Below are positions 21,631 through 31,619 of a DNA stretch of 40,562 nucleotides, in pieces. Positions within the stretch are counted from its first letter, which is position 1, and each line of letters opens with the position of its first letter. Position numbers and translations under genes: made by a program. The DNA lies in the NCBI GenBank assembly GCA_019155205.2, contig JAHNZQ020000092.1:1601784-1642345 (forward strand), given 5' to 3'. The DNA is from Gracilaria vermiculophylla (Eukaryota; Rhodophyta; Florideophyceae; Gracilariales; Gracilariaceae). A model generated the notes under the pieces. That model saw nothing but the letters and a program-made list of their open reading frames with translations. It was not told the origin of the DNA and did not search any database.

Positions 21631-22614
21631 ATGGAGCGTACAGGTCATCAGGGAGGCATCCGAGGTCAGGGAACCGGGTGCGGAATTCGCACTCTTTGTC
21701 AAGCAGCGGGGATGGAGTCCAAAAAATGGTGTGATATTTGTAAAGCTCTGGATCATAATTCGAGTTCTCATCAATAGTTTCATGAGAGAATAACATCAGC
21801 GATCTCACAAAATAATGCCGATATGGAACATGAAATGAACAAGTTGAAAGTTTGGAGACACGAACTTATCAATCGTCTTTTCATATTACAGCAAAGACGA
21901 AAATTTATGCCGAACTGCAACCAGCGTATTGGTGCAAATACGAATCACGTTCGAATGCAACATGAATGTTCGAACGATTTTTATGCACAAGAAAACAGCC
22001 CTGAGGACCCCGATAAAAATTTGAAGCAGCCCCAAGCGTATTCCTCGAATACGTTTCCTACCGAAATTTTTTACGAACTTATTCCGGATCTTCCCAGGTC
22101 GTTATGGGAGATCGTTTCCATCTGGAAAGACTGGTGCGAGAAAAGAAAAATTGTACCTATTCGTCTTCATAGAAAAGTGGAAAAACATTTTTTAAGATCT
22201 GACCGATATCGTGGTAAGTTTGACCAACATTTTAATTATTTACATATCACTATCTAGTAATTCTGATATGCTTGGTTCTTTAAACTCCCTTCCTGTAAAG
22301 CTATCTAAACCTATAATCACTGAATCTGTTTCTGATCATTTAGATCTTGTTATCCACGAAGATTAATCAATAGATATACGAATAAGTTCTGGAATCGTAG
22401 TAGGCAAAAGTCCGCATTCTACCGTTTCAAGTATGCTATAGATTTTATTGCGGGGCATAACAAGAATATAAGAAACCGAAACGTTAGAGAAGATCATGAT
22501 GCATGGATTTCTGCTGTGCGCAGCGTAAATGAAGCAATAAAAGATGCGCGTGGTTCTGATGTTCGTTTGTCACTCAGTGCTGCCGTGAATAAGTCGAAGA
22601 CGTCTACTCCATAG
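21631..22614 (+). pseudogene. GCR1-like DNA-binding protein with zinc-knuckle-like start, broken
   Basis: From ATG 21631 one frame shows a knuckle-like motif CDICKALDHNSSSH (CX2CX4HX4H), a TAG at 21775-21777, then NADMEHEMNKLKVWRHELIN and a long block to DLPRSLWEIVSIWKDWCEKR and FLRSDRYRG. A stop-rich stretch of about 140 bases follows, beginning with a consensus donor GTAAGT at 22214. The same frame reopens at 22357 with RRLINRYTNKFWNRSRQKSA and FYRFKYAIDFI, ending at TAG 22612-22614. The layout LW..W.. then W.....FYR.K.AI..I resembles the GCR1_C domain, the DNA-binding part of many Cryptons. The gap may be an intron, but I could not find an acceptor in the right phase. Confidence 0.4.
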
Positions 22615-23075
22615 AATCATAAGTTAAATCTAAAGTTGTGTATCTAAAGAGCTGTGTTACTCGGCCATCCATGCGTCAGCTGTGTTACGCCGCAAACCAT
22701 GCAACTGCTGCATGATCATTGCTTCCAGAGTTTCACGAGCTGTGCAACCCGGCTGCAATTCAAGTTCTCCACGGTCCTTGGCACACATAATCTCCTCACA
22801 CCTTCTATTGCCCTCTTCGATATAGTTTGCCTTCCTTTCTTTTAAAGACCTGGACGCATAATATCGTCTACTCCACTTCAAAATGCTCCATCAGCTAGCC
22901 ACCTCGCCGAAAAATGGGCAATGCGATTCATTACAAAAGCTGCCGCTTCATTGCCCCATTCCCTTGCAAAAACGTAAGGCGCAGATTTCTTTGAGCCATC
23001 GCCGTTGCGCAAGACGGCCTTTTTACTCGAAGCACGAACGACAACGAGTACCAATCGGTGCGAAGAGCCATCCGT

Positions 23076-24340
23076 TCACAGCACTGAGGCGCGTAGTCGG
23101 AGGCACTGCGCCGGCGTAAAAGCATGCGATGCAGATGCGAAGGCATATGATGGCAGCCGAGAGGCGATGCGCAGCCAATGCCGGTCTGCGTGATGAACAA
23201 CGCACTCTTCAAGAAGGGCGCTCAGCGCTGGAAGACGGCAGCTGATGAAGGCGGGCCGCAGCACGCGGGCGATTGGCGGCAACATGAGCCAGCAGTGCAC
23301 GTCCGCGCGACCCATGAAACCAATTTCCGCAAAAAGAGGATGAAGCTCAAAACCTCCAGGACGGCAACGGCAGCACTCTGCTGACGGGTCGCACATATTG
23401 TTGGGGTTGGTCAAGGCTTTAGTGGTGGAGTTGAATCCACTGTCATGTTGTTCGCCTTACCCTTGACTCTGTGGTCGGGGTCAAGTCCAAGCCAACGTCG
23501 CGTCACATGTCCAGGCCAGCGCCAAGCTTGGAAAGTCAGGGATCCACGTGCACAAGCGACCGAAATCTACATTAAACATGGCCACGATTTTGACAGTCTT
23601 CGTATAGTGAGAACTGAGCAAGTACATGAAAAAGAAGAGCAACAGATACAAAGAAAACTTGAAAATGATATGGAAACAGCTGGAAACGTGCTCCCAGCAC
23701 ACCGCGACCCTTTCGTACCAGCAACGACCGCGACCACACAACGGTAGGATGGTGCAGACTGGACGTGCTCAGAAACAGCGCTCGCCACGACAACGTCACG
23801 GTGTTTGCAGGCAGCCCAGAACCAAGACCAGGTGAACATAAGCTGCGCTAACAACGGTTATATCGGTCAGCAAGTTGACGCCCTCAAGTAATGGGGCTTG
23901 CGTGATTGCCTGATCATAAGCAGTGTCTGCATCGCGCAAGGAGGTGAAGTGAGAAGCGGCACGTGGCATGGTAAGACACAGGCATCTTTCGAAGCGGGGA
24001 CGGCATTGCAGCCAGGGAGGGATTATGAGGATCGCGAAATGTGTGGCAGATACGTACAAATGTGTATCAGGTTTGCACATACAACGTTCAAGCGCGCGTT
24101 CCTGGCGTCAACCATGGTCAAAGAGTGGTTCTTGGGAGCACTGCGATGCATCGCGTACTTGATAAAGCTTTGGAATTTCACACTTTTCCATAAGTGCCGC
24201 ACGGAGAGGACAAGGAGCGCTGCACAAGCTCGCCCAAGATGCGAACGGGTTCAAAAGCGCCATCTGGATCTTGATCTTTTTTTCTGATGCGCCCAAGCCT
24301 TCCAGCTCGCCGCCCTCCTCGATGTAGCTTTTCAACCCCT
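23076..24340. pseudogene. Region open on both strands; decayed coding sequence of unknown identity
   Basis: Plus frame: 23178 to 24287 is open for about 370 codons with only three internal stops (23382, 23745, 23889). It includes a charged helical piece (RTEQVHEKEEQQIQRKLEND) and a late hydrophobic piece (FLGALRCIAYLIKLWNFTLF). Minus frame in the exact mirror register: 24335 to 23076, about 420 codons with five internal stops. Chance would give around 20 stops in either. One strand was probably coding and the other is its mirror; the plus version has fewer stops and a more ordinary residue mix. No family recognised. Confidence 0.35.
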
Positions 24341-24510
24341 ACCATCGGCTTGGTTCTAATATTGGTACTGCAGGACGTATGGCAGAATCCCTTGCATTGG
24401 TTTGCACCCGCTCGCTAGCACATTCTAGTCATAATGCGCGCCTTAACCCGGTTCGGATTTGCGCTTTTGCGCGCGCCTTTTTCGCACGACATGCGCTTGT
24501 GCTTTTGATT

Positions 24511-25149
24511 TCATAGTAGTGCCGTTGACATTGGTCTTGACGCCATCAATCCCTGTATCGTTGATATGGAAAAGAAAACCCCGCATGTAATAAGAAATAC
24601 TAAGAAAGTGCAAATCACCTTCTCAGTCGTCCAAGTCTTGTTTCTTTCTCCAACACCGCCTGTGACTGTTGGGGGAAGGGGCTGCCGTTTAAAGCTAACA
24701 CAAGAAGAGCCACAAAACAGCAATGAGCAGCATGGAGAAGAATCGCGAGTGCAGAGCGATGCGAAAAACTTCGCTGTTGCGATCTGTGTCACCACTAGCG
24801 AGTTGTTATCAACGGTTTGGGGCCCACGGTGAAGGTAGTGATCTGCGAGGAAACACGGAACAGAGCACATATCTTCACCGCCGGTAGCGTCGAGAGACTC
24901 ATGGAAGAGACGGGGAGCAGATGATCGATTGTCGTGAACGTGAACGGGGTCCCGAATGGCTGCATGCATTGCATCGATAGATTTTGGTTTTCTGTAGCTG
25001 CAAATGAGAGCAAAGTTCACTTCCTCTGAATTACAAGATATATCGGTGGACCACTGAAATGAGATAGGTTTTAATTTATTCATAAAACTCAGAAATATTT
25101 GTGTTTTAAGTCGTAGGTTACAGATGGGATAGATACCCTGTGTCAACAA
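24511..25149 (-). CDS. Hypothetical protein with C-terminal membrane helix
   Basis: The longest uninterrupted minus-strand frame in this part, 212 codons, without an ATG at its very start (first Met is about residue 23, near 25083). It is Cys/Ser-rich in the middle and ends with a clear hydrophobic segment, VICTFLVFLITCGVFFSISTI, followed by about 15 residues, as in a tail-anchored protein. No family recognised and no splice sites checked. It could be chance: sequence of this composition gives an occasional frame this long in 40 kb. Confidence 0.22.
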   Translation of the reverse strand: MLTQGIYPICNLRLKTQIFLSFMNKLKPISFQWSTDISCNSEEVNFALICSYRKPKSIDAMHAAIRDPVHVHDNRSSAPRLFHESLDATGGEDMCSVPCFLADHYLHRGPQTVDNNSLVVTQIATAKFFASLCTRDSSPCCSLLFCGSSCVSFKRQPLPPTVTGGVGERNKTWTTEKVICTFLVFLITCGVFFSISTIQGLMASRPMSTALL

Positions 25150-25681
25150 ACGTCGTTGCTCGTGAATAAGAGCGTGACGGTAAGGGTTTTTGAAGGCGGT
25201 CAGGCCACTGCCTTAAAATTAATTAAAATTGTAGCCCATTGCAATTCCGCTTCATTTTGAGGGGTTTTCTCGGCGGATAATGGAACGCGGACATATACTG
25301 CTCACCTCTTGTGCCTCACCAGAGGTACCCAGAGCTCTTGTCACGTATGGCGACTCGGAGAATAACAGTTCAACATTTAATACGTCGGGATATGTTTAAT
25401 ACCTCGTTTCATATACCGCCTGCAAAGGCTGTTTTTCCATTTTACATTAGATTAGCAGAAAATAGAGCAGGCAACGCTTTCTTCTCACTCAAAAACGTAT
25501 GTCCCGTTTTGTCAATCACTGACTAAAATAGAAGAAGAAAACTACAGCTTTCAGTAGAGTATACTTTTATAAAAACCATATGAGTACTACATGCGCAGTA
25601 GTTCCTTGAATAGAGAGCAACATCTAAAGTTCTTAATTCCCGCCAAAAAAAACAGACCGAAACACTTTCATATCCCAAACC
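25150..25681. other. No gene recognised; upstream flank of pogo-like transposase
   Basis: AT-rich. I looked for an inverted repeat shared with the sequence after 27468, which would mark the ends of the transposon, and did not find a convincing one. The transposase ATG at 25682 has a favourable ACC before it. Confidence 0.4.
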
Positions 25682-27468
25682 ATGACGACTAGCAAGCGAA
25701 AATGCAGGAACGCTGTATTACAGTTTTGTTACTTGTTAGAGAACAACGGCCTTCTGCAAATCAAATCGAAAACTGGAACAAAACTGAAAACGGACAGTGA
25801 TATATTACAAAACTCAACTATTGAACGGCCCAAGCTTGTTCAGCACGATATTTTATACACCAGAGAAGTACTCTCGCTGGCGTTTCTACCATCCATGAAT
25901 CCAACCTCATCTCCTAATGAGAAACTCAAAGACGCAATATATGCCCGCATTCATCATGGACTGAGTTATAATTTATTGTCTTCTAAATACAACATTTCGG
26001 AAAATCGTATTCGTCACTGGTATAAAGTTTGGATCCGTACTGCGCAAGTTGAATTTCCTATCGACTCAAAAGCAATCTTCATACCAGTTCGTGGTTCAGG
26101 ACGTCCGCCGATACTCAATATGGACGAAGAAAAAACAATTTTGGACACGGTGAAGCACTATATCCGCAATAATACCCCGTTGACCAAATCGTCATTATTA
26201 GAATTAGTAAAGTGCTTCGTGAAGTCTTTACCGAGTTCCCGACAGAGTTGCATTAGCTTCCAAGATGGGAAACCATCTTTGGGTTGGCTGGATGGGTTTA
26301 TCAAACGTCATGACCTGAAATACCTTCCGGTTCGAGTTGTCGAGACTTAACGACTTGCGATTACACCCGAAATGCCGGCACGCCATATGGCATTGGTGGA
26401 ATCAGTAATGGATCGTTATGAAATTAAGGAAGCGAAACGGGTCTTGAACATTGACGAATCTGGAGTTTCTGTTTCCGAAATGATGGGAAGAAGTTTGCGA
26501 AAGGCAGTAGGTACAAGTGGGTCAGTATTGCTTCAGAAAGGCACCCGCATTAAAGGAGCGTTTGATCGAATCACTGTTATGCCTGTGGTATCTGCAGATA
26601 GAAAAGCTTGGAAGCCTTTATTCGTGGTTGGCGGAAAAAAGCACACTACCGCTTTGTCGAAGGGAGGGTTCAAACTTTGCACGACTTTCTTTCGCCCTGT
26701 TACATTTATCAACGAGAGATTCCTGGTGTGGACTTTTCCATATTCTTCAACTGGGCAACAAACTGGGTAAAAGAAACTAAAGATCTTCGAAAAGGGGGGA
26801 AACATTCGCTACTTATTCTTGATAGACATTCCATTCATGTGCAGTATCGGACTTTGCTTTTTTTGCGAGAGAAAAATATCGTTTTTGGGCCTCTTCCTTC
26901 TCATTCTAGTCATATTCATCAACCGCTGGACGTGTCTGTATTCAATGCATTCAAATCATACATGCAGCGTGAGCAACACCGTTTATCTAGAGTCAAGTTT
27001 GTTCTTGACATATTTGACATCTGCTACGCACTAACCGTGTTGCTCTCGGATTCAATGACGGTCGGAAACATCCGTAGTGCGTTTCAGAAAACTGGCTTGT
27101 GGGTACATCAAAAAGGAGGTCCGGATATTTCCGATATCAACAACGCCGATTTATGGACTACTCGGAAGGGTACACATAATATTAGTTTGCAGCTTCTTGT
27201 GAAAGCTTTCTTGAAAAACTTTCGAAGCTTGGATATAGAATCTTACGTCGATGAACGAGGCAATGTCAGAGCTGACACTTCAAACGGACCCCATATGATG
27301 GCAGAAGCAGTACTGAAAGCTTTGAAGGAAAGAAAGACAGGCAATTTATGTCTGAAAAGTGCTGCAGACTTTCGTATCTTGGTTGCACTAGCTCCGCGTA
27401 GAAAGGCACTGATGGGGAAATTAACGCAGAACCGCAAACAAAGGCGCAAGATCGCTGCTTTTCGTTAG
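25682..27468 (+). pseudogene. pogo/Tigger-like transposase (DDE_1), one stop and one frameshift
   Basis: Cut-and-paste transposase of the pogo branch of Tc1/mariner. Residues about 81-117 form a helix-turn-helix (KLKDAIYARIHHGLSYNLLS and on). GRPPILNMDEEK at about 140 starts the second DNA-binding domain, ending SLGWLDGFIKRHDLKYLP. An in-frame TAA at 26348-26350 follows. The DDE_1 core keeps all three acidic residues: NIDESG (Asp 26453-26455), LLILDRHSIH (Asp 26821-26823) and HQPLDVSVFNAFK (Asp 26929-26931), the last two 35 residues apart, a DDD triad. The frame shifts at the A6 run 26635-26640; the loss of a single A would explain it. The basic C-terminus (RKQRRKIAAF) ends at TAG 27466-27468. 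Total about 595 codons. Confidence 0.85.
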
Positions 27469-28800
27469 TGACAGAAGCTTCGTTTCAAACTATAATGTTC
27501 GGAATCAGTTTATTTGGATGTGGACAGACGCGGTGAAGGATCAGGTCACACAGGAAGTCGACGGATCGTGCTTGGGCGACCCAGAAGCCTGAAGCGATTG
27601 AATAATGCCCAAATAGTTTAGCGTCATACGTGCTCTTAGAACGCTGATTTCGTTGATGGACATGAGCTTGTCACGCGCGAGCCATTCAAAAGTATATGCG
27701 AAAACAGTATCATTTGAGACGACACTTTATTTTCTTTACTACGACTTCTGTTTTGTGTTATAGGGGCCAGACTTTTGTACACAGAAAGCCAAAAGACTTA
27801 GCTTTCACATGATGTATCGAACGTCAGGCCTACGGGAGAAAAACTGAAATGAGATCGGCTTCACTAGCCAAGTTGGAAGTCATATTAAAATTCCGAGGCA
27901 TTTCATGTTGAAATGTTACAATTTGATTCTTACTACAGTTGTGAACGTACCTAAGCAGTGTTGATTGAGTTGTCTCTGAGATGAATCTCCCATGAAGAAA
28001 GATGTGACATCAAATTTTACCTGTTGTGAGAGTGACCGGAAGTTGGGGCAATAATTCAAATGACTAGGTCGTGCGTTAACGTCAAAAAATGGAAATCAAA
28101 CGCAGACGTTCTTGTAACATGGCGCTGGAAATTTGGAAACAGGAAACGCTTAGTCATACTGTACTCGTGCCCACGAATTGTGTCTAAGATTATTATTGAA
28201 AGCGAAATATTTTGTTTCATCTTCAAGAAATGAAACCGCGTTCGTGTTTGAATGCGCACAAATCATGTAATCAATTTCAGAGTATCTAGTCATAGTTTGA
28301 ACATGATATTCCTAGCGCAACCTCTGCAGAGGCAGCTTCAAACTATCTCCTTGCAAGAATTTTGCTCTTTGACGTTCACTGACAAGGCCGTTCGAAGAAT
28401 TCCATAAAACAACCCTTAATACAGTTACAGTGCTGTGGGTTTTGGAAGCACATCAGGGCAGCGTTTCAGAGTCATGTTGCATCGGACAGGTTTCAAAACA
28501 ACCACCAGTTCAATCAACCGCAATCATCAGGGGCAGTGCCTTGCGAGAACGGTGACAAAGCCACTGTTCTCGCAATGAGATGCAGTGAACATGAAAATGT
28601 GACGCCTGTCACTTGCGCAACATGAATTACGATACACTCCACAAACGATGGTATGGGATCCTTGATCTCATCTTCTTGTGCGCACTTCCAGCCAAAAACA
28701 AATACTGCCATTCATATCTTTTTCACCATAGAGGGTGTTCAGGAGGTTGCTTGCGCACAATACTTTTGATAAGCTTGTGATTTTCCCCAGGAAGCATGGC
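27469..28800. other. No gene recognised
   Basis: Only short frames, the longest 67 codons. No repeat or terminal structure that pairs with the upstream side of the pogo-like gene was found. Confidence 0.45.
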
Positions 28801-28806
28801 TACATC

Positions 28807-29184
28807 TCATGTGTTACAGAGAACTTGCGCAAAATGGCACATCTGTTTCGGCTGCTGATAACTTTCGCCATCTTTGCATTCGCATAGCCCATGGAACAGT
28901 TTATCTGTGATGCACATCTCGCCACAAACCTCAGCCTGTTCGCAGCCGACTCCTACTGCCAAACGTAAGTTTGAAACATCGATTGCGCCCCAAGGCAGTA
29001 TCTCCCCCCCTGCAAAAGATAGCTTGTCTCCTCTCTTCCCCAACGACTGTCTTGGCATAAACCTCCATTTTGCTCTTCGCTCAGGTTTTGGCATCACTGT
29101 GATCGTTCCCAGAACCTTCTTTTTTCTAATTGACATAGCAACGCTGGTTTTCGTCAAGGGTCGCGCTGAGAATATTGATATCAC
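28807..29184 (-). other. Open frame of uncertain status
   Basis: 125 codons on the minus strand, with a basic stretch (MPKPERRAKWRFMPRQSLGK) followed by a Cys-containing segment near the C-terminus. A plus frame of 126 codons overlaps it (28874-29254). No family recognised; either may be chance. Confidence 0.18.
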
Positions 29185-29295
29185 TGGTCGGTCGTTGCCT
29201 CTACGTGGTCACCATCTGTTAGGATTTACATTATATTATGCTTTTATTATATGAATCATGAGTAATAGACTTGATATTATGTGGTTTTACGGAGC

Positions 29296-29675
29296 CTAGA
29301 TGCATTCCTCGTGACATTGCAGTTTGATTCGATGTGTTGTGTGCCCTAGACAGGCTTTACAAACACGTTTGACAATCCATGTCATCATGCTATGTTTGAA
29401 GTCATAGGCCTTACAGGACCCTATCGGCACTCTTGTTGTCAATGTAAGCATCCGAATTGTGTCTACGACGGAATGTTCTAGAAGCATCTTGCAAAGGACA
29501 ACTGTCCCGTGAAGGTCATTCGTTTCGACTTTGCATAGCTGGCAATGGGATGTTTCATAGCTAGTGCATCTAAAGGGGTACCGTAGAAATCATTTACTTT
29601 GGCCTCGTTTTCGAAGGTCTGATTCTCTATATAAACCCTGGTCGACCTGCCGACTTCTCCTCGGCTGGTCACCAT
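29296..29675 (-). other. Two overlapping minus frames, possible gene remnant
   Basis: A 65-codon frame (29675-29478) overlaps a 63-codon frame (29487-29296) that may continue it after a frameshift. The second ends in a Cys/His-rich piece, RVCKACLGHTTHRIKLQCHE, which could be part of a zinc-binding fold. Too short to identify. Confidence 0.2.
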
Positions 29676-29693
29676 CGTTCACGTTCTCAACCA

Positions 29694-30233
29694 TTGACCC
29701 AGTGTTCTAACACCATCACACTTCCTTCGCAGTCAATATACACGAATTCGCATCTGTTTCACGCAAACTACCCGTTCAAGTTTCACATTTACGATCATGC
29801 CAAAACCTCAACTGGGCAGAGAATATCGCTTCTGCTCAACGCCGTTTTCTTTGCCGAAAGAATCAATCGTGAACGCATGCTTACGTTGTTGGATGCAATT
29901 GTGAAGCACTTTAGTTGCACTGAAGAGATGTTGGTGTTGTTGGCGACCATCCTTCTGTTCTATGTTTCTTCTTACTGGAAATATGATGGGCATAGAAAAA
30001 TTTGTATCATACCTACTCGATATACCATCTTCAGCCGCAATTTGTATTGCGACAGTAGTTGTCTGGCCATACACTGCTGGCGTCCGTTTGTTCTCTGTGG
30101 CATACACGGATCTGGTCCAAAGCGCCACGGGCTGGCTAGAATGTGTTCTGTGTGCCCTATGATTCATTCCACAATGTACTTCCTGGCGCTCCAGAGTCCT
30201 CTCGAGGATTCTGAGCCTGTATCTATCCAGTAA
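29694..30233 (+). other. Open frame of 179 codons, unknown
   Basis: Open from stop to stop, with no ATG at its beginning; first Met is well inside. The middle is hydrophobic (MLVLLATILLFYVSSYWKY). The minus strand carries a 119-codon frame over the same bases. No recognised domain. Confidence 0.18.
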
Positions 30234-30680
30234 ATGTAGGCGATGGTTGCTTTCACAATGCGAATGGAGGCGTAGCGTGCAGATTCAATGCATCTTATTG
30301 CTTCTCTGATTTAGCAAACCAGACGGAAATTGGCGCATTCCCGCTCGGCGACAAACGCGTGTTTGAACGGCAGATATTCTCGCGCACAACTTGATTTTTA
30401 TTTCCGAACGAGTCGCTATGGAACTGGAACAACATTTTCATCTTCTGTTTTGGCGTTTTGGCGGCGCTAGACTTCCAAACCCCAATACGTGGGTAGGTGA
30501 TCGCTGCAAATGGCTACACTTTTATGTATCGTTGGCGACTGGTTCACCTTCGCTGTCAGACGAAATGTCACGCATTAAGGCTCCCTCACGAGGTTGTTTT
30601 TCATACCAGAGGTGGTATACCCCCAATGTCACACAGATAAAGGTATTGGGACACACAACCACATAGACAGTCTACAAGCC

Positions 30681-30712
30681 ACAGTATCGTCAAATACTGT
30701 CTCGAAGACAGT
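30681..30712. repeat. Two overlapping perfect hairpins
   Basis: ACAGTAT (30681-30687) pairs with ATACTGT (30694-30700), and ACTGTCT (30696-30702) pairs with AGACAGT (30706-30712). The hairpins share ACTGT, so only one can form at a time. Further copies of AGACAGTCT lie beside them. Confidence 0.5.
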
Positions 30713-30811
30713 CTGCATGTATCACTGTATTCAACTTTTGAATCGAATAGAATACTGTCAGTTTAAGGTAGATTAGTAATTGCAGCACATTTTCTACTGT
30801 TAAAGAAATAG

Positions 30812-30880
30812 AGTCCGCTATTTTCCTACGAGATTCAGCCAGATCACTCTTCCTATCGCATCTTCCGCTCCGCAGTGATA
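30812..30880 (+). repeat. Dispersed repeat, copy 1
   Basis: About 70 bases resembling 38627-38695 in the same orientation, best over CGCATCTTCCGCTC, followed by CAGTGATA in both copies. About three quarters of positions match by eye. The two copies lie on either side of element 2. Confidence 0.5.
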
Positions 30881-31174
30881 ACTTCAGTTTCAATGGGGAC
30901 TCCTTTGTTGCGCTGCTGGGGCTGCTTTTGTGCACATAGTGGCTGCCGGAAGAGAGAACATTTTCGCCTCTTCTGACTCGGAAAGCATCTCTCGAATTGA
31001 ACGGCTGGTGTCTAATCCAATAAACAGCGGGGTCTATTAGCACCAATGATGGCGTCATTCTGGTCCTGAACACCGTCTTTTTTCATAATCTATAAAATTG
31101 TTTTCGTTTTCTGGCTTATTTCCACGCGTGTCTATCTAGAAAAGGTTGCTGCTTCTCGTGCGACGCTTAACACT

Positions 31175-31179
31175 CCCGT
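31175..31179 (+). repeat. Target-site duplication of element 2, left
   Basis: CCCGT immediately before the 5' LTR; the identical five bases follow the 3' LTR at 37002-37006. A 5-bp duplication is standard for Gypsy integrase. Confidence 0.9.
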
Positions 31180-31531
31180 TGTAACAAACCCAGCCATATG
31201 CTTTAGCGATTCAAGCGAGTCGCGCTTCAAACTGCAAGCCTTGTCCCTGCACGTCGCAACGCGGCGCACAAGAACATTGCAGTTTGTCAGCACGACGCTT
31301 GGTTCAAGCCACTTCGCTACATTGCGTCGTGTGCTTCAAGCACTTCAAGCGCGCATCGCAAAGTTCAAGCGTACGACGACATAGCGACATGCGCTACAAA
31401 CGTACAAGTAGATAAAGTAGAAGGTAAGACGCTTAACGTCTAGTTTTAAGAATTACTATAAAACACAGCCAGACCCACCTTCGAGAAGAATGTGGGCCTG
31501 GCCAGACTTTTTCCAACTTTCCTCTGTTACA
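31180..31531 (+). repeat. 5' LTR of element 2
   Basis: 352 bp, edges fixed by the target duplication. U3 contains five exact copies of TTCAAGC (31210, 31303, 31335, 31344, 31364). A TATA box (TATAAAAC) is at 31457-31464. Just downstream, CCAGACCCAC (31469-31478) can pair with GTGGGCCTGG (31492-31501) at nine of ten positions, a hairpin in the early transcript. Confidence 0.95.
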
Positions 31532-31533
31532 TT

Positions 31534-31551
31534 TGGTAGAATCTTTTTACG
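31534..31551 (+). other. Primer binding site (candidate) of element 2
   Basis: TGGTAGAATCTTTTTACG starts two bases after the 5' LTR. It begins with TGG as expected for pairing with a tRNA CCA end. I cannot name the tRNA. Confidence 0.45.
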
Positions 31552-31619
31552 ATCCTCTCGCTGAATCCTTCCTTCCTGTACCCGTTTTTCCCACTTTTTT
31601 CCCCTTTCCCCCATGTTGC

